DNA from: Thermoplasmata archaeon
GTDB taxonomy: Archaea > Thermoplasmatota > Thermoplasmata > Lutacidiplasmatales > UBA184
Length of the DNA: 42,551 nucleotides
Direction: 5' to 3'
NCBI GenBank assembly: GCA_021809545.1
Contig: JAKAYL010000013.1
Coordinates: 1-42,551, forward strand
This document shows, piece after piece, positions 12,879-22,964 of this stretch (position 1 is its first letter; every line of letters starts with the position of its first letter). Under the pieces are notes generated by a model. The model searched no databases. It saw only the letters and a list, made by a program, of their open reading frames with translations, and was not told where the DNA came from. Position numbers and translations under genes: made by a program.

Positions 12879-15800
12879 TTACCGGATATCCTCCATATTG
12901 ATCCGCATCACGACGCCCATGCTGATGAGCTCGTTCAAGAGCAGCTTGAACGAGTAGCTGATCTCGACCGGGTAGATGGCGGACGTGTTGCCGCACACCG
13001 GGCACCGGAGGGCGCGGGCGCGCGAGTCCATGATGGCGATGTGTCCGCAGGACGGGTTCCCGCAGACGTACTGCACGGTCCGGTCGGATTCGTCCAGCAG
13101 GCGGTCCTTGATGACCATGGCGGCCCCGTGGCCGATGAGCGTGTCGCGCTCCATCTCTCCGAACCGGAGACCTCCCTGGCGGCTGCGTCCCTCGGTCGGC
13201 TGCCGCGTGAGGATCTGGACCGGTCCGCGCGAGCGCATGTGGAGCTTGTTGGCCACCATGTGGTGGAGCTTCTGGTAGAAGATGACCCCCATGAAGACCT
13301 CGCCCCGCAGGCGGCGTCCGGTGAGCCCGTCCCACATGACCTCCCGGCCGTTCGAGTGGAATCCCATCTCGCGCAGGGAGTCACGGATCGCGTCCTCGCG
13401 GTCTCCAGAGAAGGGCGTCCCATCGATAAAGCGGCCCATCTTGGCCCCCATCTTGCCCCCGATCATCTCGAGGATGTGGGCGACCGTCATCCGGGAAGGG
13501 ATGGCGTGCGGGTTGATGATGACATCCGGCTGGATGCCGTCCCGGGTGAAGGGCATGTTCTCCTGGGGCACGATGAGTCCCACGACCCCCTTCTGTCCGT
13601 GCCGGGAAGCGAACTTGTCGCCGAGCTCAGGGATCCGCTCATTGCGGACCTTGACCTTGACGAGCTTGGAGAAGTTCTCCCCGTCGGTCAGCGTCACGGA
13701 GTCCACGAAACCGCCCTCGCCGGCCCGTACGGTCACGGAGCTCTCCCGCCGCTTCTGCGGGGTCAGGAGGTCCGTCTTTTCCTCGAGGAAACGGGGCGGG
13801 GAGGTCTTGCCGATGAGGACATCCCCCTCGGTCACCGCGAGCTCGGGGAAGATCAGCCCGTCCTCGGCCAGGTGACGGTAGGCGGTGTCGACCCGGGCAC
13901 CGGCCACGTCGGGCCGGGGGATCTCGAAGCGGTCATCGTGGTTGCCGGGGTACTTGCGCTCTTCGGCGCGGTACGTCCGGAAGAAGGAGGACCGTCCGAG
14001 CCCGCGCTCGATCGCCCCCTTGCTGATCACGATGGCATCTTGCATGTTGTAGCCCTCGAAGGAGAGCACGGCGACCACGAAGTTCTGTCCGGCGGGCCGT
14101 TCCATGAAGTGCGTGTACCGCTGCGTCTCGGTCGCGACGAGGGGAGCCTGAGGGTAGTGGAGGACGTGCCCGCGGGTGTCGGGGCGGTACCGGTAGTTCA
14201 CCGACTCGAGCCCGAGCGACTGCTTGGCCATCGCGGCGCCCATGGTGTTCCTCGGGGCAGAGTTGTGCTCCGCGTAGGGGATGAGACCGGCGGCGACGCC
14301 CGTGATGAGGTAGGGGTCGACCTCGAGGTGGGTCGTGTCCTTGGAGATCTTGAGGGAGGACTTGAAGGTCCCGCCACAGAAGGCGCACTTGAGGAGCGCC
14401 TGAGGGTCCTTGGATCCGGCGTTCTGCCACTGGACATCCTTCTTGGAGAGGGTGTGCGAGCACTCGGGGCACCGTTCGGGGGTCTCGTAGGCTTGGATCG
14501 CCACGAGGGCATCCTCCTCCTCCTCGGCGTCGAGCCACTCGATCTTCCCGTTGCGGACGAGCTCCGAGTAGGTCATGCTGCCCTGGGCGAGCAGGTCCAT
14601 ATCCTGGCGGGTGACGCGGGGGACACCGCCCGAGACCACGATGAGGGAGCGTCGGAGCCGCCCACTGTCGCAGTTCACGATGACCTCGTTCATGGACTCA
14701 TCGTAGCGGACGTTGATCTCGCTACCCCGGTGCATCAGGGCCGGGGAGAGGTTGCCGGAGCGCCGGCGGTTCCGGATCTCTGCGACGAGCGTCACAGGGT
14801 CCGGGTGAAGACCGATGAGGTTCCCGTTAACGAAGACACGGGCCGCCCGCTTGCCTCCCCGGGCGCTGCCCTTCTCGGAGGCCATCTGGGAGCCGAGGTC
14901 CCGGGTATCTAGGTCCCGGAGCACGAGGGCGACCTCCTCGTCGTCCGCGCCCTCGGAAACGTCGACCATGAGGGCGTAGTTCTTGACGAGTCCGCAGTTC
15001 TGTCCTTCCGGGGTCTCGTTCGGGCAGAGCCGGCCCCACTGCGTGGGGTGAAGATCGCGCGCCTCGAAGTGCGGCTGGCTGTGGGTGAGCTGGCTGGTCA
15101 CGCGGCGCAGGTGAGAGAACGTGGAGACGTAGCTGGTGCGGTCCAGCATCTGGGAGACGCCGGCCCGTCCACCGACCCAGTTCCCCGTTCCCAGGGCATG
15201 GACCATGCGCTGGGTGAGGAGGTCCGGACGGATCGCCGAGGAGACCCGAAGGTCCCGCTTCCGGGCGAAGGAGCGCTCGAGCTGGTACTTGAGGTCCTTG
15301 AGGAGCATGGTGAAGGCCACCCGGAAGAGGTCTTCCATGAGGTCCCCCGCCAGCTTGAGCCGCTTGTTGGCGTAGTGGTCCTTGTCGTCCTCCTTTCTCA
15401 TGTCGAGGTTGAGTTCGAGGACCGTACGCGCGATGCGGCCGAGATAGAGGGCCTTCTTGAGACGGTCCTGGGGCATGTCCCCCAGGTGGGGCAGGACGAG
15501 GTGGTCGAGGATCCCGGCGACCTTCTTGGTCCGGTACTCCTTGGCCTGGCCGGTGGCGAACTTCTTCTCGAGGAAGAGGAGGGCGTCCTCCGGGGTGGAG
15601 ATCCCCTCGGGCGGGTACGCCTTCGGGCTCGCCGCGTCTTCCAGGTTCACGTTGAGGATGTGCTTCATGGTCTGGACGAAGGGTTCGTCCAGGGGCAGGA
15701 GTTCGGCGAGGACCGCCTGCTCGATCTCCTCATCGTTCGCCATCCCGAGGGCCTTCATCAGGATGACCAAGGGGATCTGGCCAGCGGTGGAGGGGATCGA

Positions 15801-16568
15801 GACCTGCAGTACGCCGTCCTTCTTCTTCTCGACGGTGAGGGGGCTGCGGTATCCGCCGCGCTGGGAGAAGATACGGGCGCTCTCGATGGGCACGGTGCCG
15901 TACCGGTCGCTGAGCTCGGCGAAGATCCGGTTGCTCGCCCGGTCCTCGAGGGAGATGATGACCCGCTCGGTGCCGGAGATGATGAAGTAGCCGCCGGGGT
16001 CGTAGGGATCCTCGTTGTATTCCATGAGGCGGGCGCGGTACTCCTCGTCGGTGAGGGGCATCCCGCAGGTGCGTTCCATGTTCGCCTTGCTGAGGCTGCA
16101 GAGCCGGCTACGGACCATGATCGGCATGTCGCCGATGTGGACCATCTCGGACTCGCGCTCGACGCCGTTCTCGACGACGGTGACCTTGAGGTAGACGGGG
16201 GCCTGGTACGTGAGGTTCCTCAGGCGGGCCTCCATGGGGGTCGGAGGGGAGATCGCGGGCTTGGTGTCCACGGGCTGCTTGCCCTGGAGCGGCCCGACGA
16301 AGATGGTGGGCTCCGCGGTGGGGTCGATCGCACCGGTCCGCTGGTCCCGCCGGCGGCCGACACGCACGTAGATGGAACTCTTCGTCTTCTCCACATCGAG
16401 CTTGATGACCCCCCGTTCGGAGGAATCCTCGCTCAGACGGGCCTCGTCGACGACCATCTGCATCCGGGAGAAGGGGTTCTCCGGGGACGGGATGAAATCG
16501 TTGAAGCTGGCCAGGTGGTGGTTGACGGCCGATCGCTCACGGAAGAACGCACTGATGATCTCTCTCAT
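12879..16568 (-). CDS. rpoB: DNA-directed RNA polymerase subunit B (unsplit)
   Basis: [30 protein letters not shown]; start MREIISAFF at 16568 preceded by GGAGGT. Confidence 0.97.
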   Translation of the reverse strand: MREIISAFFRERSAVNHHLASFNDFIPSPENPFSRMQMVVDEARLSEDSSERGVIKLDVEKTKSSIYVRVGRRRDQRTGAIDPTAEPTIFVGPLQGKQPVDTKPAISPPTPMEARLRNLTYQAPVYLKVTVVENGVERESEMVHIGDMPIMVRSRLCSLSKANMERTCGMPLTDEEYRARLMEYNEDPYDPGGYFIISGTERVIISLEDRASNRIFAELSDRYGTVPIESARIFSQRGGYRSPLTVEKKKDGVLQVSIPSTAGQIPLVILMKALGMANDEEIEQAVLAELLPLDEPFVQTMKHILNVNLEDAASPKAYPPEGISTPEDALLFLEKKFATGQAKEYRTKKVAGILDHLVLPHLGDMPQDRLKKALYLGRIARTVLELNLDMRKEDDKDHYANKRLKLAGDLMEDLFRVAFTMLLKDLKYQLERSFARKRDLRVSSAIRPDLLTQRMVHALGTGNWVGGRAGVSQMLDRTSYVSTFSHLRRVTSQLTHSQPHFEARDLHPTQWGRLCPNETPEGQNCGLVKNYALMVDVSEGADDEEVALVLRDLDTRDLGSQMASEKGSARGGKRAARVFVNGNLIGLHPDPVTLVAEIRNRRRSGNLSPALMHRGSEINVRYDESMNEVIVNCDSGRLRRSLIVVSGGVPRVTRQDMDLLAQGSMTYSELVRNGKIEWLDAEEEEDALVAIQAYETPERCPECSHTLSKKDVQWQNAGSKDPQALLKCAFCGGTFKSSLKISKDTTHLEVDPYLITGVAAGLIPYAEHNSAPRNTMGAAMAKQSLGLESVNYRYRPDTRGHVLHYPQAPLVATETQRYTHFMERPAGQNFVVAVLSFEGYNMQDAIVISKGAIERGLGRSSFFRTYRAEERKYPGNHDDRFEIPRPDVAGARVDTAYRHLAEDGLIFPELAVTEGDVLIGKTSPPRFLEEKTDLLTPQKRRESSVTVRAGEGGFVDSVTLTDGENFSKLVKVKVRNERIPELGDKFASRHGQKGVVGLIVPQENMPFTRDGIQPDVIINPHAIPSRMTVAHILEMIGGKMGAKMGRFIDGTPFSGDREDAIRDSLREMGFHSNGREVMWDGLTGRRLRGEVFMGVIFYQKLHHMVANKLHMRSRGPVQILTRQPTEGRSRQGGLRFGEMERDTLIGHGAAMVIKDRLLDESDRTVQYVCGNPSCGHIAIMDSRARALRCPVCGNTSAIYPVEISYSFKLLLNELISMGVVMRINMEDIR

Positions 16569-16581
16569 GTTCTGAACCTCC

Positions 16582-16914
16582 TTATTCGAGTTTACCTTCA
16601 ACGATGATGCGGTACGTCACGGCCTCGCCGGACGTGGGGGACACCCGCTTGATGCGAACGACCCGTCCCACGAGGTTCTCGTTCGCCTGCATGGCCGCCC
16701 GGTAGACGGGGTCCGTCGCGAGACCGGGATCGTAGAGCGTGATCTTCGGGAGCTTGTCGGCGGTGGTGGAGAACCGCTGGAGCACCTGGCTCCCCTCGTC
16801 CACCGAAAGCAGGATGTGGACGGGCACCATGTTGTGCCGGACGAAATCCCCTTCCTGAAGGGCCTCTTTCCCGCGTTGCTGCTTGCTCTTCTTTTTGGAA
16901 GTACGTGCTGGCAT
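16582..16914 (-). CDS. rpoH: DNA-directed RNA polymerase subunit H
   Basis: [24 protein letters not shown]...[13 protein letters not shown]...[25 protein letters not shown]. Confidence 0.93.
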   Translation of the reverse strand: MPARTSKKKSKQQRGKEALQEGDFVRHNMVPVHILLSVDEGSQVLQRFSTTADKLPKITLYDPGLATDPVYRAAMQANENLVGRVVRIKRVSPTSGEAVTYRIIVEGKLE

Positions 16915-16949
16915 CGAATTATCCCTCCGAGTGGCAGAGTGAAGCGGAG

Positions 16950-17088
16950 CGGGCCCGCGGGGAATGCCGGGCGATCTCGCACGGATGCGCCTCGCCTTTC
17001 GAACCCCGGACCAACCGGTTAAAAGCCGGATGCTCTTTCCCGGACCCCAGGTAGTTCCCTGAGATCAGCCGGGCTGAGCTACGGACCC
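16950..17088 (-). tRNA. tRNA-Lys (TTT) with two introns (D-loop 20a/21 and T-loop 59/60)
   Basis: Minus-strand exons 17088-17067 (GGGTCCGTAGCTCAGCCCGGCT), 17036-16998 (AGAGCATCCGGCTTTTAACCGGTTGGTCCGGGGTTCGAA), 16963-16950 (TCCCCGCGGGCCCG). Acceptor GGGTCCG/CGGGCCC (one G-U), D stem GCTC/GAGC, anticodon loop CTTTTAA, T stem CGGGG/CCCCG. Introns 17037-17066 (30 nt) and 16964-16997 (34 nt). No CCA encoded. Confidence 0.88.
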
Positions 17089-17097
17089 ACCCCCACT

Positions 17098-17424
17098 TCA
17101 CGGCAAACTCTCCAGACGGCTTATCACTGACCAGAGAGACGTTCGACCATGGACCGGGAGGTTGGAGTCGTTGGCGAGGTCGTCCAGGATGCTTACCGCA
17201 GTGGCGACCCGCACATCGACGTCAACCCCGTCCTTACGGAGTTCCTCAAGCGCGGTCTGAGCTCCCTTTCGGAAGTTCTTTGGAAGTGTCAGGTCCTGGG
17301 CCAGGTCGGCGAGCGTCTCGGCGACCCCGCGGATCTCCGGGGACTGGGGTGCGATGACCGGGGAGTTGGCCGCTCCGAAGGGAGGAGCGGCGACAGGTTT
17401 GTCGGACCGGGAGGCAAACGTCAT
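17098..17424 (-). CDS. UPF0147 family protein
   Basis: LADLAQDLTLPKNFRKGAQTALEELRK...DLANDSNLPVHGRTSLWSVISRLE. Confidence 0.85.
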   Translation of the reverse strand: MTFASRSDKPVAAPPFGAANSPVIAPQSPEIRGVAETLADLAQDLTLPKNFRKGAQTALEELRKDGVDVDVRVATAVSILDDLANDSNLPVHGRTSLWSVISRLESLP

Positions 17425-17783
17425 GCGCTGGCCCTCCGTTCCCCGCTCTCCTTGTAGGAGGTCACGACGAGCAGCGTCTTGGATTCCCGGATCCCGCGCA
17501 CGTCGGGCAGCCGGTGGAGAACGAACTCCTTGAGGTCCCCGTAGTGGGGAAAGCGGACCTTGAGAAAGATGTCGATGTCGCCGGTGACGAGGTAGACGTC
17601 CTCCACCTCGCTGAACTTGGAGACTTCGGTGGCCACATGGTCGGCCTCGGTGGTCTCGACCTTCAGCCCGATGATGGCGACCACAGTGTCCTCGCCCCAG
17701 ACCTTCGTGAAGGCGCCTTCGACGACCGTCCCTACCGGAGAGCGTTCCCTATCGTTTGTCATCTTCTTTGGGCCAGGCATCAC
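17421..17783 (-). CDS. Lrp/AsnC ligand-binding (RAM) domain protein
   Basis: VVAIIGLKVETTEADHVATEVSKFSEVEDVYLVTGDIDIFLKVRFPHYGDLKEFVLHRLPDVRGIRESKTLLVVTSYKE. Confidence 0.8.
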   Translation of the reverse strand: MMPGPKKMTNDRERSPVGTVVEGAFTKVWGEDTVVAIIGLKVETTEADHVATEVSKFSEVEDVYLVTGDIDIFLKVRFPHYGDLKEFVLHRLPDVRGIRESKTLLVVTSYKESGERRASA

Positions 17784-17968
17784 CTGGGGGGGAGGGATTC
17801 CACTTCTTCTCGGAGGTCGTCGATCACCATGTCGATGAGAGAGTTGGCGTTAAGGGAGCGGTACTCCCGCTTGCCGTTCGCGTCCGACGCCACCCGGGCC
17901 ACAAGGCCCGCGCTCGTTCGGAGGAACTCGACGTTGACTATCAACTCGTCCACCAAAAGGAACCCCAC
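17780..17968 (-). CDS. Small conserved-looking protein, 62 aa
   Basis: GTG start, 4-nt ATGA-type overlap with the downstream RAM gene, TATA-like CTTAATAG about 30 nt upstream. Confidence 0.6.
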   Translation of the reverse strand: MGFLLVDELIVNVEFLRTSAGLVARVASDANGKREYRSLNANSLIDMVIDDLREEVESLPPR

Positions 17969-18142
17969 TCGCCGCTCTCTGGGCCACGCAACCCCCCTAT
18001 TAAGCCTTTTGGTTCCGCTCGCTTCCGAGACCCGCGGCCCCTGGCTGCGCGGAGGTCCCAGGAAGCGCAGAAACCGGAGCGCTCCGGTCCGTGCTGTTCG
18101 GAACGGCCTCGTTCCGGACCGGCCGGGCGCCGCTTCCCCTCC

Positions 18143-18841
18143 TCAAAGGAGGGGGGCGAGCATGTGCTGGTCGCGGACCTCGTAGAGGAGCTTCTTCTCG
18201 ACCTGGGCGAGGGACTCGGCCAACGTGGACTTGGCCACGTTCTTAAGCTCTGCGAGCTGGGTCAGAGTGACCCGTCTCGGCGTGTCCCAGTAGCCGGAGT
18301 CCATGGCGAGCTTGAAGAGCTCCTGCTGGCGCGGCGTGAGAAGGCTTTCGGCCCCTTCCACTACGCTTTGCCGTATCGCCACGATGGTGGTGCGCGGCGC
18401 CACTTTGAGGAACGATTCGTAGAAGTCGCGCACCTTCTGGTTGGTCGCTACGATGAGCATGTGGGCCACCCCGCCATCGATCGAGATGGGATAGCGCAGG
18501 GGGATCGAGAGGCCGGTGTAGATCTTCGTACCGGGAGTCATCTCCATCGTGATGCGGTACGTGGCGGCATGGGGGGAGCGCTGCAAGACGTCCGCGCTTC
18601 GGACGCCCTTGGCCCTGCGAAACTCCTTCTCCAGCCCCTCAGGGAACGGCGTCCCGCTCACATGGATGTCCTCCATCACCTCTTTCCCGGAGACCATCCG
18701 GCTCATGATGTCGAAGTGCAGGTCCGGATGCGAGGCGGGGATGGCGCGATGGTACGTCGGATAATCCGAAGGCAAAGGGACGACCAGCCGGCAGACCACA
18801 ATGCGGTTTTCGTCCTCGGGAGTCATCGGCAGTACTATCAC
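18143..18841 (-). CDS. Bat-type HTH transcriptional regulator (paralogue of 6410-7123)
   Basis: C-term LLTPRQQELFKLAMDSGYWDTPRRVTLTQLAELKNVAKSTLAESLAQVEKKLL (HTH_10). Confidence 0.82.
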   Translation of the reverse strand: MIVLPMTPEDENRIVVCRLVVPLPSDYPTYHRAIPASHPDLHFDIMSRMVSGKEVMEDIHVSGTPFPEGLEKEFRRAKGVRSADVLQRSPHAATYRITMEMTPGTKIYTGLSIPLRYPISIDGGVAHMLIVATNQKVRDFYESFLKVAPRTTIVAIRQSVVEGAESLLTPRQQELFKLAMDSGYWDTPRRVTLTQLAELKNVAKSTLAESLAQVEKKLLYEVRDQHMLAPLL

Positions 18842-19011
18842 TCATTGGAAGATATTTAAATTCTCGTTTGCGAACGCCTTTCCGAGAACTATCCTCGATT
18901 CTGCCCCACCAATTCGACGCTCCGGCTCACTTTCGTGGTAGATTTGCCGCTCTTGTTCTTATCATGGCGCCCCCTCCGCGGGAACGGAGATGAGCGGTGC
19001 CGGCGGCGAAC

Positions 19012-19683
19012 CTAGGACTCCAACGTCGAGTACGTATGAACCGCCCAAGCGAGGGAGACCCCCCACACTGCGAGCAGCACGAGCGGGAAGGCCAGGGTGA
19101 GCTCGTGCAGGAGCGCAAGATAGAGGCCGGCCGAGGCGACGACCACCCCGGCAAGGACCCCCGCGACCAGGGCCCCAGAGGCGGTGCGCACGAGCACGGA
19201 AGAGAGCAGCGTGACGCCCCCCAGGAAGAGGAGGAGACAGGAGATCCCAAGGAAGAGGTGGAAAGGGTCGAGGAGGGTGGGCCCGGGTACGGCCGAGACC
19301 GGGACGAGGAGGTCCACGGTACCCCAGGTGAGGGCGGCGCCCAGCGCGAACGCCCCAAGGCTACCGAGCAGCACGACGGCGACCCGTCCTAACAGGATCT
19401 CGTGGCGATGCTGGGGCAGGGGGAAGAGCGCCAGGTGGGCGCGCACCGCCAACTCCTCGCCGAGCGTGAGCGCGCAGAGGTCGACGGTCACGAGAGCCCC
19501 GAGCCCTCCGAGAACGAAAAGGCCCAGCATGAGAGCGATCGGATGCGAGGACACATGGAAGTAGAGCAGGGCAAGGGCACTACCGACCGGACCGGCCACG
19601 GGGGGGATGAGAAGGAGGAAGACCCGCTGGGAGCGAAGGAGGCGGCGGGCCTCCCACCGGGCGTTCGCCAGGAGAGCGTTCAA
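19012..19683 (-). CDS. ABC transporter permease
   Basis: Six hydrophobic segments; overlaps the ATPase gene by 4 nt. Confidence 0.7.
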   Translation of the reverse strand: MNALLANARWEARRLLRSQRVFLLLIPPVAGPVGSALALLYFHVSSHPIALMLGLFVLGGLGALVTVDLCALTLGEELAVRAHLALFPLPQHRHEILLGRVAVVLLGSLGAFALGAALTWGTVDLLVPVSAVPGPTLLDPFHLFLGISCLLLFLGGVTLLSSVLVRTASGALVAGVLAGVVVASAGLYLALLHELTLAFPLVLLAVWGVSLAWAVHTYSTLES

Positions 19684-20627
19684 GGATCCTCCTCCCGACC
19701 GACCGTGGCCAGGTACCGCTCCTCCAGGCCCGAGCCGCCCGGCCCCACCTGTACAAGAGAGATCCCGTTCTGGACCAGGACCGCAATGATCTGGGCCAGC
19801 TTCTCCTCACCCCCCTCGTACAGGACCAGGAGGTGACGGGGGGCCTGTTCCTTCAGGGATCCCAGATCCCTCACAAGGGCTTGGAGCTGGCCCTCGGGAA
19901 CGGGACGTAGCAGTCTGAGGTGAGCACGTCCGGAACCTTTCCCGTCGGCTCCCTCGCCCGACGGAAGGGACTGGTCCCCGAGGAGCTTGCCGTTCCGCAG
20001 GAAGAGGACCCGGGAACAGACGGCCTCCACGTCCTCGAGCAGGTGCGTGGACATGAGCAGAGTCCGTCCCTCCCGGAGCTTCCCCCGGAGGAGGGCTCGG
20101 AGCTCGGTACGCGCCGCCGGGTCGAGACCCAGCGTGGGCTCGTCCAGCACCAGGAGCTCCGGGTCGCCCATCAATGCGGATGCGATCAGCATCCGGCGCA
20201 GGTTTCCGGTGCTGAGCCCCCCCAACGGACGGGAGAGCACGCCTTCGACTCCCAATTCCCGGGCGACCCGGGCTTGCTGGACCCCGATCTCCCGCAGGGG
20301 CACCCGCTTGACTCGGGCCGAATACTCCAAGAGGTCGTCTCCGGTCATGTACGGAAGGACCCCGGGGCTCTCGATGAGGATCCCCGCGTGGGCGAGCGCG
20401 CTTCTCCGGTCCCGGGAGGGATCCTGGCCCGCCACGCGCACCTCTCCCTCCCCGGGACGGGAAAGGCCGGCAATGAGCTTGAGCGTGGTGGTCTTCCCGG
20501 CGCCGTTCGGCCCGAGGTAACCTACGGCCTCCCCGGATCGAAGAGAGAAAGAAACCTGGTCGAGGGCTCGGACCGGGCCGTAGGCCTTGCAGACCCCCCG
20601 GAGCTCCAGCGGTGGACCGTCTCCCAC
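19680..20627 (-). CDS. ABC transporter ATP-binding protein
   Basis: GYLGPNGAGKTTTLKLIAGL, GLSTGNLRRMLIASALMGDPELLVLDEPTLGLDP. Confidence 0.95.
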   Translation of the reverse strand: MGDGPPLELRGVCKAYGPVRALDQVSFSLRSGEAVGYLGPNGAGKTTTLKLIAGLSRPGEGEVRVAGQDPSRDRRSALAHAGILIESPGVLPYMTGDDLLEYSARVKRVPLREIGVQQARVARELGVEGVLSRPLGGLSTGNLRRMLIASALMGDPELLVLDEPTLGLDPAARTELRALLRGKLREGRTLLMSTHLLEDVEAVCSRVLFLRNGKLLGDQSLPSGEGADGKGSGRAHLRLLRPVPEGQLQALVRDLGSLKEQAPRHLLVLYEGGEEKLAQIIAVLVQNGISLVQVGPGGSGLEERYLATVGREEDP

Positions 20628-20688
20628 GCCCGGAAGGAGAGCGGCTTCGAGATATTACGCAACGCCCCACGGGGCACGGGCCCCGGGT

Positions 20689-21534
20689 TCAGATCTGAGG
20701 AGTCACCGATTGGTGAACGGCCCGGTTGGTCCGCGCCCAGTGCTGGGGCGGGGAGAAGGCGCGGCGAACATGGGCCCGCAGCGGGGCAAGGTGGCAGGGG
20801 ATCCCTGCCTTGCGCAATGTGATGCCGAACCAGAGGTCTTCCAAGAGCGCCTTCGAATCGAACTTGTGCTGCTCGAAGACCCACCGCCGGACCACGATGC
20901 AGGGACCGATACTGGCGGGCCACAGGCGCAGAAGGTTGATCCCGTTGATGAAGAGCATGCCGAGGTTCGAGTAGAGGTCCGGGGTTTGGATGGCGTAACG
21001 GGGCAACCAGAACGCCTCCGAAGTGGGGCGCGTTCGGAACCAGGAGAGGTCTCCCTCCAGATGAGTGTCGTTGTCGACGAAGAGCACGATGTCGTCCGGG
21101 CTACCCTTGGGCAGCGTCTGGAAGCCCTGGTTCTTGGCCTTGCTCAATCCTATCTCCGTCGAGATGCGGCAGTCATCGACCCCGCCCCGACGCAGCGAGT
21201 CGGCGGTTTCCTGCGCCCAGCTCAGTTCCTGCTTCCGGCTGGGGATGACCGCGTAGACACAGGGCCCTTCGGGCTTGCGGGGAAATTCCAATTCGGGCAG
21301 CCGCGGGAAGGAAGTGATGTAATCCGGGCTCTCCGCGGGAGACCGGGGCATGGGTCCGGACGGGGCCCGGGAGATCCGCTGCGAGCGCGTCCTGGGCGAG
21401 TAGGGGACCTCGAAGTCCACCAGCGGAAACGTATCGGACGAGAGGTCCGCTTCCGGGGTCACCGCCATGCAGTCCTCGCCGAGAAGGCCCAGAGCGAGAG
21501 GTCCCTCTTCCGCCGTTCGAGCAGGGAGGGGCAC
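20689..21534 (-). CDS. Glycosyltransferase-like protein (GT2/GT-A fold likely)
   Basis: CVYAVIPSRKQELSWAQETADSLRRGG...GLSKAKNQGFQTLPKGSPDDIVLFVDNDTHLEGD; true start may be MAVTPEADL further downstream. Confidence 0.6.
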   Translation of the reverse strand: MPLPARTAEEGPLALGLLGEDCMAVTPEADLSSDTFPLVDFEVPYSPRTRSQRISRAPSGPMPRSPAESPDYITSFPRLPELEFPRKPEGPCVYAVIPSRKQELSWAQETADSLRRGGVDDCRISTEIGLSKAKNQGFQTLPKGSPDDIVLFVDNDTHLEGDLSWFRTRPTSEAFWLPRYAIQTPDLYSNLGMLFINGINLLRLWPASIGPCIVVRRWVFEQHKFDSKALLEDLWFGITLRKAGIPCHLAPLRAHVRRAFSPPQHWARTNRAVHQSVTPQI

Positions 21535-21696
21535 CTGGGGCCCAGACCGAGAGTCGCAGGATGTTCTCTCATCGCAATGTGGGTGGGGAGCCGAAGAGCG
21601 AAACTGACAGACCGCATATAAACATGACTAGGGCATTGGAAACAAGCCAACTTTCCATCTTCAGCCGTCAGAAGGGGGTCCCCAGACGCAGGGAGT

Positions 21697-21867
21697 TCAC
21701 TCGTGCTCCGTGTAGGTGAGGAGGTAGAGGGCGCCGGCGCTGAGGGCGGTCAAGGCTCCCACCATGGTTAGCGGATTGGAACTGAAGAACGCGATGTCTG
21801 CGCCGATGACGCCTAGGGGAATGATGGTCCCCACTATGGCAGCAACGATCTTTCCCTGAGTGCTCAC
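21697..21867 (-). CDS. Small two-helix membrane protein, 56 aa (below ORF-track cutoff)
   Basis: GTG-start ORF VSTQGKIVAAIVGTIIPLGVIGADIAFFSSNPLTMVGALTALSAGALYLLTYTEHE with two hydrophobic helices. Confidence 0.5.
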   Translation of the reverse strand: MSTQGKIVAAIVGTIIPLGVIGADIAFFSSNPLTMVGALTALSAGALYLLTYTEHE

Positions 21868-22008
21868 GGACCTTTCCTCAACTGCCGCCGCTTAAAAGAA
21901 TTGTGTTAAGGTTCTCCGGACGCGGTGGAGGTGTCCGGAGAACCGAGAGTGGCCCCGATGCTTATTCTGCAATCGCTCTTCGAACCATAGGGATCACCTT
22001 CTTTGCGT

Positions 22009-22959
22009 TCAATCCTTCTCCGTAGGAGGGACGGGTCCGCCGGGTCCGGGCAGAGGCTTGGGCTTCGCCGCGAGAGCCCCGTCCTCCTCGGATTCGATCA
22101 AGATCTCCACGTCCCCGGGAGTGGTGTAGCCGGCCGGCATGCCGAGGGGCTTCTGGGAGAGCCGGGCGGTGGCCGCCTCGGCCAGGGAGGGCTGTTCTGT
22201 CGAAAGGAAGGAGGGAGAGACCCCGCCCGCCGCCTTGGGGATCCCCACCGAAGAGCCGAGGACCTGGCCCTCGCGGAGCCAGCTGACCATGGTCTCGACC
22301 CCGCTGATGGAGACGTACTTGCGGATGTGCTCCGCCACGTCGGCCGCGTAGCCGTGGACGAGGGAGGCGAAGCTCTGGTTGGGGTTCTGGCGGAGGGTCT
22401 CCTCGTTGTCCAGCACGAAGACGTGGGCGCGGCCCGCCTCGATGAGTTCGGTCAACCCTTCCTGGAAGTAGAGGTTGGCCATCGTCTGGTCGGCGATGCG
22501 CCGGCGCCGCTCCTCCGCGTGGAAGGGACGAATGAGGTAGAGTGTGAGATGAGCGAGGTCGTCGGGGTTGCGCGTCGCAGCGTCCAGCAGGATGGGAAGG
22601 ACACCGGAGCCCGACCCCCCTCCGAGACTGGCCACGATCGTGACGCACGAGGCACCCTCGAAAAGGCCCTCGAGCTTCTCCCGGGCAGCCAGCGCACGGA
22701 GCGTACCGTCGTGCACCGTGGTGTCCCCGTCATCGTCTTCCGCTCCCGGAAGACCCTTGACGAACACCTGCCGGTCGAACAGTTTCTCCTCCAAGACACG
22801 CCGGTCGCAGTTCACGGCCGCCGTCTCCAGGTATTGGATCTTTTTCTGGGCGACCTCTCGGCCGACCCTGATCCCACCGCCGCCTACAGATACGAGCAGG
22901 AACCTCACGTCCCTACCCAATGCCAGTCTCCGCCGCTCTCCCTCGTTCTTGGCCCCCAT
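22009..22959 (-). CDS. Divergent FtsZ/tubulin-superfamily GTPase-like protein
   Basis: N-term LLVSVGGGGIRVGREVA, AAVNCDRRVLEE (cf. NTDxxxL), tubulin signature-like ASLGGGSGSGVLPILLDAA; SD GGGAGGT before ATG. Confidence 0.8.
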   Translation of the reverse strand: MGAKNEGERRRLALGRDVRFLLVSVGGGGIRVGREVAQKKIQYLETAAVNCDRRVLEEKLFDRQVFVKGLPGAEDDDGDTTVHDGTLRALAAREKLEGLFEGASCVTIVASLGGGSGSGVLPILLDAATRNPDDLAHLTLYLIRPFHAEERRRRIADQTMANLYFQEGLTELIEAGRAHVFVLDNEETLRQNPNQSFASLVHGYAADVAEHIRKYVSISGVETMVSWLREGQVLGSSVGIPKAAGGVSPSFLSTEQPSLAEAATARLSQKPLGMPAGYTTPGDVEILIESEEDGALAAKPKPLPGPGGPVPPTEKD

Positions 22960-22964
22960 GTTGA

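Noticed and set aside
13041-16607. 623-aa and 519-aa plus-strand ORFs antisense to rpoB
   Set aside because: Antisense artefacts; rpoB fully explains the region.
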